The notes under the pieces were generated by a model. It saw nothing but the letters and a program-made list of their open reading frames with translations. It was not told the origin of the DNA and did no database searches. The position numbers were made by a program, and so were the translations under genes. 25,972 bases of DNA from Pelargonium cotyledonis. Taxonomy: Eukaryota > Streptophyta > Magnoliopsida > Geraniales > Geraniaceae. Below are positions 18,775-25,972 of this stretch, one piece after another; the stretch's first letter is position 1; each line of letters begins with the position of its first letter. The stretch is from positions 1 through 25,972 of the forward strand of contig JAYMTA010000620.1 in NCBI GenBank assembly GCA_036897625.1. Reading direction: 5' to 3'.

Positions 18775-20129
18775 TTATATATTCTTGATTAGGTCCTCAA
18801 GATTCTGAACAAATGAATCCACATATTCTTCTGGCAAGCCTTTCTTAGAAAGTTTGTTGTTCAGATTGGCATGGTTACTCTGCAATTCGCAAGCCACTTC
18901 ACTACTTTTGTCCATCACCAACTCGATTGCTCTGCTTAAGCTCTTCTTGGAAACCCACCTATTCTCTCCTATATTCTCTCCACTTCCACTGCAACTTTCA
19001 ATTCATCTGCTAGAAACCTGGCATTTACAATTTGGTCAGGAAGATACGGAACTGAAACAATTTGGCAATCACTAAGCAATGATTCCCACATAGAACTTGC
19101 TCCACAGTGACTCACAAAACATCCAACTGATAGATGCTCAAGAATTGCTGCCTGTGGAACCCAACCCCCATAAACCCATCCTCTTTCTCCAACTCTCTCC
19201 TCAAATCCCTCCGGCAACGCCTCAAGCCACCGTCTTGCATCCCTCCGGCAGCGACAAGGCCGCCAAGAACGGCCGTCCGGACAGTTCAAACCCTATTAGC
19301 AGTTCCTGAAACTGGTCCTTTTTCAGTGTAATTTGACTCCCAAAAGCACAATACACCAATGAACCTTTCTCAAACTTGCCTAGCCACTTTGTCCATTTCT
19401 CTTCAACCTCTATGGCTTGAGTTTGAGCCAAAACAGTCCCTGTCACAAACATAGGCTTCTTGCACACTTTTGCTATGTAGTCACAAAACGTCCTTCGATT
19501 TGAACACAAGTCCTGATCGCAAGAGCATCACTTTCTCTCAATCCAGTTGTGAGACGTTCAAACAAAGACAGTCCGCTCCCGAAGTCTCCGCTAAGATCAG
19601 CTTCCACTTCCGCGAGCTCGTTGGATTCTAATCTGAGCTGCTTATGAGAATATGACTCCTCCGGTGTCACCTCCGGGCTAGGCGTTAGGCCATGAGCAAT
19701 TGTGGCTGCAATCACCACACTAAAGAGTATGGTCTTGATGTTGAGTTGCCTAGCAAGTGATGGAACCCAATTGGCGAAGTCAAAGAGCACAACCCGAGGC
19801 GTGAGAGTGACTAAAAGGTGTTCAACTTGATCTCTAGTTTGGTCATAGGCGGTACAGAGAAGGTCATTGAGTGAAAGAGGCACGTCGGAGCATGTCTCGG
19901 CGCCCGGAGGAAGGCCTGGGAGTTGTGGGATGGTGAGAGGAAAGAAGTGAATGAGATTGGGGTGGTGGCTTAGTTTTTCCAACTTGGACTGTGCAGATTT
20001 GGGGAGCAAGAAGGAGACTTTGTGGCCTCTCTCAGCAAGCTTGTTGGAGAGGTTAAGGAAAGGAATGAAGTGGCCATAGGCAAACCATGGAAACATGACT
20101 ACATGGATTTGGTTATTGGTTTTGGCCAT
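18775..20129 (-). pseudogene. UGT79-type UDP-glycosyltransferase, copy 2, three indels
   Basis: This is the full-length relative of copy 1 (450 residues once the indels are allowed for), intronless, starting MAKTNNQIHVV at 20129. His20 (FAYGHF) and Asp117 (LFDFANW) are present, as is a PSPG box from WVPQ to DQ with [12 protein letters not shown]. Against copy 1 it lacks one base at about 19488-19492 (after IEGR), gains one base at about 19223-19226 (after CKTVA), and against copy 3 gains TA at about 18968-18973 (after VEVERI). Each shift soon meets a stop. The last coding segment reads NRWVSKKSLSRAIELVMD and ends LEDLIKNI before TAA at 18775-18777. It would have been a cytosolic flavonoid or anthocyanin glycoside glycosyltransferase. 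Codon 190 is GAA here, so the lesion of copy 1 is not shared and the two copies died separately. Confidence 0.9.
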
Positions 20130-20201
20130 TTCTTTTCTTGGAACTAACCTTAATTTGTTTTTGTGTTGGGCTTTCCTGCAAGATTTGCTTGGTTTTGACT
20201 A

Positions 20202-20209
20202 TATTTATA
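20202..20209 (-). promoter_or_regulatory. TATA box of UGT copy 2
   Basis: TATAAATA on the minus strand lies about 73 bases upstream of the ATG at 20129. Similarity to the copy 1 promoter stops at about 20215, where the DNA changes to the flank of copy 3, so upstream control elements appear to be lost. Confidence 0.55.
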
Positions 20210-20240
20210 TTAATGCTTTTCTCAAAAAGATACATGTTGA

Positions 20241-20594
20241 TCAGTTGGGTGCTTTGTGAGTCACTGTGGAGCAAGTTCTATGTGGGAGTCATTGCTTAGT
20301 GATTGCCAAATTGTTTCAGTTCCATATCTTCCTGACCAAATTGTAAATGCAAGGTTTCTAGCAGAAGAACTGAAAGTTGCAGTGGAAGTGGAGAGAATAG
20401 GAGAAAATAGGTGGGTTTCCAAGGAGAGCTTGAGCAGAGCAATTGAGTCAGTGATGGACAAAAGTAGTGAAGTGGCTTGCAAATTGCAGAGTAACAATGC
20501 CAATCTCAAGAACAAACTTTCTAAGAAAGGCTTGCAAGAAGAATATGTGGATGCATTTGTTCAGAATCTTCAGGTCCTCATTAATCAGGAATAA
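20241..20594 (+). pseudogene. UGT79-type fragment, copy 3 (C-terminal quarter), inverted
   Basis: The plus strand encodes [20 protein letters not shown] onward through [13 protein letters not shown] (the second half of the PSPG box), [20 protein letters not shown] and the end LQVLINQE, then TAA. This is about 117 residues without a break. The rest of the gene is missing: similarity starts at TCAGTTGGGTGC (20241), only about 110 bp from the start codon of copy 2, which faces the other way. The 3' flank TTGAGTGAATTC is shared with copy 2. The fragment lacks the TA insertion of copy 2. It has no catalytic domain and cannot be an enzyme. It may still be transcribed from a neighbour. Confidence 0.88.
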
Positions 20595-20599
20595 TTGAG

Positions 20600-20985
20600 T
20601 GAATTCACTGGTTCATAATATTTGAAGAATAAAAATAATATGAGAGATCAGAAAAACAATAAAACGTTGAATCAATCAAGTGTGATATATTTTTCATTGA
20701 GATTTCATGATTAAAAGTGCAATTTGCATGCATTTTTATCTCATATTCAGTTTATTTTTCTGCATTCTGAACAATTGTTTTTAACTTTTTATAATCTAAA
20801 CATTAAGCAATGAATAGGCTAGTGGTTTGATCACATTCTTAACTTTATGTAAATTCAACTCTTGTGTTTTATTTTTCTGTATTATTTAACAATCTGGTTG
20901 ATTCGATTAATGTCAATATTTATTACTAAAAATGTGAACTAATAGTGAAGCTAGTGATCAAACATATGACAATATGGATATATCA
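20600..20985. other. Non-genic 3' flank of UGT copy 3
   Basis: AT-rich sequence without a recognised element. AATAAA-like words near 20628-20640 and 20660 could serve as polyadenylation signals. Confidence 0.4.
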
Positions 20986-20987
20986 TA

Positions 20988-21193
20988 CTCTCTCCGTTCC
21001 AAAATGAGTGTCATGTTTCCTTTTCTAGTAAGTTAGTTATGCATAAATTGTCTATAATATCTTTATAAAAAGTTAGTTATGATCTCTCAACATATGATCA
21101 TGAGAATACAATAGTAAATATACCACACTAACTAACTTCTACTTAATTTTTCTCAAAATAGAAAAGAGGACACTCATTTTGAGACGGAGAGAG
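20988..21193. mobile_element. Stowaway-like MITE
   Basis: The 206-bp element has long inverted ends: CTCTCTCCGTTCCAAAATGA at the left, and CTCTCTCCGTCTCAAAATGA when the right end is read on the minus strand. CTCYCTCCGT ends are typical of Stowaway (Tc1/mariner) elements. TA precedes the left end (20986-20987). The right flank reads TTTA, so the TA duplication is probably mutated or shifted by two bases. Confidence 0.8.
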
Positions 21194-21278
21194 TTTATGA
21201 GATGGATATACCATGTCACATATGAAGGTAAGGAGGACAGATTGAAGCGTGTTGGACATGACATACTTATAATCGGGT

Positions 21279-21492
21279 TGTCTTTAAGAACCCAACACGA
21301 TTAAGTAATTAATAATAAGGTCGTGATTATGTGGAGCCTGTAAAATATGGATGATGCAATAACACAATTAATAAATGAAAAATAGTGTCTTTAAGAACCC
21401 AACACGATTAAGTAATTAATAATAAGGTCGTGATTATGTGGAGCCTGTAAAATATGGATGACGCAATAACACGATTAATAAATGAAAAATAG
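21279..21492. repeat. Two-copy 107-bp tandem duplication
   Basis: Copy 1 is 21279-21385 and copy 2 is 21386-21492. They differ at two sites (GATGATGC/GATGACGC and ACACAATTA/ACACGATTA). Such similarity means that the duplication is recent. The unit holds AACCCAACACGATTAA, like the CACGA-rich repeat near 1180-1640. Confidence 0.93.
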
Positions 21493-22895
21493 TCTTACAT
21501 GTAATGCCGTTATCAGTTTTTCAACGACCGAATTTATGTAAACAGTCTTTTGTGCTTTAGAGGAGTTAGGGTTCTGTCTTTTATAACCGATGTAATTTCC
21601 TCCTCTCATGCTGAAAAAGAAAAGCGATCTCTTCATCACGGCCATTGTTTCCACTGCCAAATTTCTTGCTTAACTACTTGTCATGCAAGCTCATAAATCT
21701 GGCAAGTTGTGTGTTCAAATTCATCTAAATACAAACAAATATAGTTAAACACAAGAAGGAAAATAATATTAATTTCTTTATAACTGATGTATCAATGCAC
21801 AAACTAAATTTTATAATAATACTAGTAAGAAATCCTGTGCGATCAGATAAGCAAAACATAAGAAAATATTATAAAAATAAGTATACTATTTATTCAATAT
21901 ATCAATAAACATAATAAAATAATGGATTCATAATATCTACGTAGTTTTTCTTATTCATTTTTATTTCTATTGGATTTTGTATATAGTTAAAATCGTAATT
22001 AGATACATGCAATGAATTACATATGAATTAAACTAAAAAAAAATAAGAAAATGTAAACTTTTTGTTTGTTATTTTTAATGTTATAATGTTAATCATTTTC
22101 AATTTTCTATATCTATAACACAATAAATAAGAATGATGACATTACAAACAACCCGACCGGATGACCAGGTGAGCCGAGTGATCGCCATACGCGTCAACTT
22201 TTAGAACAATGGAAATAGTTACTCATCATGTTAAGAACAACATTGAGATTAGATGAAGAACACGTAATTTGCATTATAAATCGGAAGAAATAGATTACAA
22301 ATTTCATGTTTGAGCTTCTCTACCTTCTTTTTCTCTTAGAGTGTATAATTTGAAAGAACAAGATAACTTTAATATCAAGCAACATCAAACTTTAAAGTTT
22401 GAAAAGCAACAAATTACTAAAATCGTGATTGGAAGAGTATGCAATAATAATATAACATAGATATATACCAAATTAACAAACTACTAAAACATGAACATGA
22501 TCAACTGATCCATGTTCATGACTACACATCAGCAATCCTAAACACATAATCTAAAACTCCTCTTTATTCTTTATATATAAATTTTGGTGTTTAACTCGAA
22601 AATGTAATTGTATACATAATATGAAGAACACATGGATTAAATTTAAAAAAATCTATTTTGTTTTTATGGAAGCGAAATCATGATATCATTATTATTATTT
22701 TTTAATTATTGTCACTTGTAAAGAACCAAACATATAGAATGTATATGAATTTTGTTGTGTTTATTAAGAGACAATATTAGTTTAAAGTATAGTAAGATAG
22801 AAAAAAATAGTATAGAATCTAAGATCAGTTTGTGATAAATCTTTATAGTCTTGATATCATATAACATATACTTTCAAAACAAAATATCATTATAG
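21493..22895. other. Non-genic AT-rich sequence
   Basis: No gene seen. A minus-strand CTAGT preceded by a GATCGCACAGGA motif lies at 21821-21841 and resembles the Helitron-like end near 716-738, but the flanking base is wrong. A 61-codon frame (21475-21660) is not convincing. Confidence 0.4.
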
Positions 22896-22912
22896 AAGAA
22901 GAAGAAGAAGAA
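22895..22912. repeat. (GAA)n microsatellite
   Basis: A short GAA trinucleotide run followed by A-rich sequence. Confidence 0.85.
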
Positions 22913-22930
22913 AATATATAAATATCACTT

Positions 22931-22941
22931 GTCCCACATTG
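22931..22941 (+). promoter_or_regulatory. Upstream sequence element-like motif (first copy)
   Basis: GTCCCACATTG differs by one base from the plant snRNA-gene upstream element RTCCCACATCG. It heads a short unit repeated at 24369, and the Mutator-like element is inserted just after it. Confidence 0.4.
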
Positions 22942-22962
22942 AAAGTTTAGAAGATAATTGAG

Positions 22963-22972
22963 TAAAAATCTA
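22963..22972. repeat. Left target site duplication of the Mutator-like element
   Basis: TAAAAATCTA here is repeated exactly at 24338-24347, flanking the element. Confidence 0.8.
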
Positions 22973-24337
22973 GGGACAAGGTCCATTTTGGTGCTCAAAA
23001 TATTATTAATGGCTCATTTTAGTGGTCAGATTAATAATTAGGCCATTTTCATACCCAAATTAAAATTATTGAATCAAATTAGTACTCGCACTTAACTCCA
23101 CTTTAACTCCGTTATTCACTCTATCTAAAATAAAAAAATCAGAAAAGTTGATCAATTTTTTCAACTCTTTCTCATCTCATTAGTCATTACCCTAAACCTC
23201 TCTATTTTGTCTCTCATCTTTCTCTCCATTTCTCATTGTCCCTCCGCCCTCTCCTCCCTATCTCGCCGGCCACAAGCTCCGCCGGCTTGTGGGACACTTA
23301 TTTCTAATTAGTGTGATACCAAATAGCTCTAATTATAAAAACTGGGCAATGTAGTTTTTATCTACAACACTTATTTCTTTCAAAAATTCTCTTACCAAAC
23401 ATAGGACTCCTGGTCTGATTGATTACATCTAAACAAGAACAAGAACAAAGAAAAGAAACAATCAAACAATTTTTGTATATCTGATAACAACAATCAACAT
23501 ATCATGCAACTCACAACAAGTAATCAATAACTCAATCTCTTAGTAGTCTTCATAGTCCCAAGACAAAGAATTTAAGATTTTTTTCAGGAAAAAAGTTAGA
23601 TTGAAGGTAAAGCCCATAAAAATCACAATAAACTGAACTATATATCCATAAAACAAGAAGGATGAGAGCTAGCCTATTGCAACCAATAATTGCACTGAAA
23701 ATTAAAGCAGGCCAGAAAAGAAAAACATCAGCAAAATCCAATTCACACAGAGAAAACATCATGTGATTCAGAATTTATGTTTCTTGGATTAAACAAATTC
23801 TTCATTTCATCGTCTACAGACTACAGATGGTCAACATGGTTTAATCTCAAAACAAATGAAAAAAAGTCAAGTACCCAATCATCTCCAAGTAGTAGCAACT
23901 ATTGTTGTTGTCTGAGTAGAGGAAGGACGAAGGAGTGTCGCCGTCACGAACACCGATCCCGCGTTCTCAGAGGGCGTTGCCGATTACACATCCAAATCTG
24001 AGCATTTGGTGGTTGTTGCTGTCACCGGAGCCCAACCGTTTCAGTCACCGGATTGATGAGACTTATCGGAGACGTAGCTGGAGCCCTGCCGTTCCTGTCG
24101 CCGGTTTGTGATTGCAAGAGAGGTAGAGGTCAAGAGAGAGATGGAAGAGAGAGAGTTTCTTTGATCAACTTTTCTGATTTTTTTATTTTAGATAGAGTGA
24201 GTAACAAAGTGGAGTTAAGTGTGAGTAGTAATTTGGTGTAGTAACTTTAATTTGAGTATAAAAATGGCTTAATTATTAATTTGGGCACCAAAATGAGTTA
24301 ATGATAATTTTCTGAGCACCAAAATGGACATTGTCTT
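22973..24337. mobile_element. Mutator-like non-autonomous element, long TIRs, possible captured DNA
   Basis: The ends match inverted for about 200 bp (22973-23170 with 24160-24337 reversed). The tips are GGGACAAGGTCC and AAGACAATGTCC, both followed by ATTTTGGTGCTCA. A perfect 10-bp direct repeat (22963-22972, 24338-24347) brackets it, within the 8-11 bp range known for Mutator-like elements. Long TIRs also fit that class. The interior of about 1 kb has no transposase. It includes two GC-rich parts (about 23235-23290 and 23930-24120) rich in CGCCGG and CCGTCACG words. These could be captured gene fragments as in Pack-MULEs, but I recognise no protein. Confidence 0.75.
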
Positions 24338-24368
24338 TAAAAATCTATTGTATATATAGAAATTATTT

Positions 24369-24420
24369 GTCCCACATCGAAAAAGTGGGGAAATAATTGA
24401 GTAAAAAACTTCTATAAAAG
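24369..24420 (+). promoter_or_regulatory. snRNA-type promoter motif pair (USE plus TATA)
   Basis: GTCCCACATCG (24369-24379) fits the plant upstream sequence element RTCCCACATCG exactly. TATAAAAG (24413-24420) follows after 33 bases. A USE-TATA spacing of 33-34 bp is known for RNA polymerase II-type plant snRNA genes. No U1-U6 or U3 sequence follows at the expected start near 24445, so a functional RNA gene is not shown. Transposon-derived copies of such motifs are common in plants. Confidence 0.4.
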
Positions 24421-25178
24421 CTTCTTATTACCTATTATGTTTTAGTTGAAGTGTAGTGGTAAGAAGTGTAGTAATTTACTACTAATTACCTATTGTCATA
24501 GTGAATATTATTTAGTAAATGTTATTAGTTAATAACATTTTTTTGTAACTCATAGAATATGAAAAGATATGCTCTATAATTTCTTCTTTTGAATGGAGTA
24601 GCTTAAGTGTCATTCTATGAGCCATTCTCACCGATTATTATATATTATAGTATGGATTTAATATAAAAAAAATAAAGGGTATTACAATAATGTGACTTTC
24701 CCACCACTTCGGAAAGTATATGAGATTTTAAAATCTAATCTCCCCGATGTGATTTTAGATTCTCAAGTACGTGGGGAAATTATCAAACTCGGGAATGTCA
24801 CTTTCCCGCCCACTTTCCTTTACTGGTTTACCAAATATTGAATTTTAGATTGACTATCAACTTGTCCTTATCACCTCAACTTTCTATTATATATATAAAA
24901 AGAAGAGTTCTCAAACAATACCTGAACTGTCATTTATGACTGATAGCGAGCTCATCTTAGGAGCCTAATTGAAAAAGAAAAAGAAAAGAGTCACCAATAT
25001 GATATTCTTCCCTCATAAGTGAGAAAAAGAGAAGTTCTCCCACTCGGCTAATCTTGAACCACTCTTAACACATAAAACTCAACCACAACTGACATCCAGC
25101 CTTGAAAGGTGATCCAACTGAGCTCCTCCTTAATAGTAAGCTAGCGCCTCAGCATGCAACATGTCAAGATAACACGAA
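24421..25178. other. Non-genic sequence with small palindromes and repeats
   Basis: No gene seen. It holds a 15-bp inverted repeat GTAGTAATTTACTAC (24468-24482), a 14-bp palindrome AGATTTTAAAATCT (24723-24736), and a block resembling TGACTTTCCCACCACTT that recurs about 100 bp later (near 24693 and 24796). Together these may be a decayed MITE at about 24690-24820. Confidence 0.4.
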
Positions 25179-25250
25179 CTCCTCCCTAACAAAGGCTGGC
25201 GTGATCTATGACTAAAAGGTCACACGACCTCCTCCCTAACAAAGGCTGGC
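25179..25250. repeat. Direct repeat of 22 bp, 50-bp spacing
   Basis: The word CTCCTCCCTAACAAAGGCTG plus GC occurs at 25179-25200 and 25229-25250. It is a short internal duplication at the end of the zf-RVT fragment. Confidence 0.85.
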
Positions 25251-25418
25251 ATGCATGCACCTTTTAGCAAACTCACACCTTAAGAGGGCATGAAGAATGG
25301 TTTCTGGTTCCGCTTTGCACCAAAGACACTCCGGGTGAACATCAATTTGTTTCAGAATCAGATTTGCCATAACCGGTAAGTTTCTCGAACTCGAAATCGC
25401 TCGCCAATAGAAGTGCTT
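25236..25418 (-). pseudogene. LINE zinc-finger (zf-RVT) fragment
   Basis: Read on the minus strand from 25418 the frame gives KHFYWRAISSSRNLPVMANL, then HPECLWCKAEPETILHALL and RCEFAKRC, before TAG at 25236-25238. The W-R-A lead, the P-x-C-x-x-C pair and the H-A-L-x-x-C pair are the zf-RVT domain that follows the reverse transcriptase in plant LINEs. Only about 60 residues are present and no RT lies upstream in the window. It is on the opposite strand to the LINE at 1910-6648, so it belongs to another insertion. Confidence 0.7.
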
Positions 25419-25972
25419 TATTTTGTTTTACATAAACATAGTTTTATATTCCATTTTTCAATTATGACACAAAATCATTTATATTTGAATCTGTTACCAA
25501 GCAATACTAACTTCTTGAAATTTCTTTAAAGCAATTTATGACTTTTGAGTAGTGTTACCAAACAAGCACTAACCTTCTTACTCAAAGCATGACTATTATA
25601 TATGACTGTTCGGATTAGGGTTAGACATGTTTTGGAGAGGACCGAAAGAATAAGTAAAATGATTATTTTTGGTTTATTTTTTGATCCATTAATTTTATGT
25701 TCATTCGGTTCTCGGCCTAAACTCGATCCGGACCGATTTTAATCTATATTTATAATGTATATTTCTAAATATACTCTATTAGTAGTTGCACTTATTCTTT
25801 TTGTAATGAAGCAAAAATCAAATTAATTGAACCAAATTTTTTAATTTTTTTAATATAATAAATTTAAATAATATAATTGTATTTCACACATAAATAGACT
25901 GTTACTTGAACTGATTAAAATATTTTAATTATTTTGTTCAAAACTAATTCAATCAGCTGTTAATTTAGAATA
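25419..25972. other. Non-genic AT-rich sequence to the end of the window
   Basis: No gene or clear element seen. The upstream part of the LINE finger fragment may lie here in unreadable form. GTTC-GG and TCGG-TT words near 25690-25735 resemble ends of some plant repeats. Confidence 0.4.

Noticed and set aside
24440-24560. U-type snRNA gene behind the USE and TATA motifs
   Set aside because: The sequence matches none of the U1-U6 or U3 starts I know, and no snRNA 3' box fits at a plausible distance.
1-25972. CRISPR array, operon or bacterial-type system
   Set aside because: No regularly spaced short repeats with unique spacers and no prokaryotic gene organisation. All recognisable content is plant nuclear DNA.

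Overview
This window reads as nuclear DNA from a eudicot plant. It is AT-rich, most of it is transposon sequence in different stages of decay, and its only recognisable host genes are plant-specific families: intronless family-1 UDP-glycosyltransferases of the UGT79 type and the tail of an F-box protein. Nothing in it identifies the species. No protein-coding gene in the window is intact end to end.

Layout. 1-1,880: repeat-rich DNA with a MITE (391-680), a possible Helitron 3' end (716-738), a diverged direct duplication, an element rich in CACGA/TCGTG words, and on the minus strand the C-terminal tail of an F-box protein. About 1,910-6,648, plus strand: a decayed plant L1-type LINE (ORF1 with a DUF4283-like region, ORF2 with endonuclease and reverse transcriptase). 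A 712-bp hAT-type element (2694-3405) interrupts ORF1, and a tRNA-derived SINE (4181-4409) with an 18-bp target duplication interrupts the endonuclease. 6,649-11,075, minus strand: a complete but dead Ty1/copia retrotransposon (two LTRs, PBS, PPT, gag, pol), which ends the LINE.

11,294-12,643, minus strand: UGT copy 1, a full-length 450-codon gene broken by one in-frame TAA. 12,990-18,770: non-genic spacer holding a TIR element with three 165-bp tandem repeats, a duplicated segment of about 470 bp with a possible RNase H remnant, a possible LINE tail, an unrecognised GC-rich stretch and a hAT fragment. 18,775-20,129, minus strand: UGT copy 2, full length with three indels. 20,241-20,594, plus strand: UGT copy 3, an intact reading frame for only the C-terminal quarter, facing away from copy 2. 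20,988-25,972: a Stowaway-like MITE, a fresh 107-bp tandem duplication, a Mutator-like element of about 1.37 kb with long TIRs and a 10-bp target duplication inserted beside snRNA-type promoter motifs, and a LINE zinc-finger fragment on the minus strand.

Taken together, this is a degenerated tandem UGT79 cluster in a transposon-rich region. The family normally adds a sugar to the sugar of a flavonoid or anthocyanin glycoside, but none of the three copies here can encode a normal full-length enzyme as written. The most interesting arrangement is that the tails of copies 2 and 3 form an inverted repeat of about 350 bp, roughly 90% alike, around a spacer of about 1.1 kb. Such a structure can act as a natural source of small RNAs against related genes. 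I found no sign of an otherwise unknown biological system.
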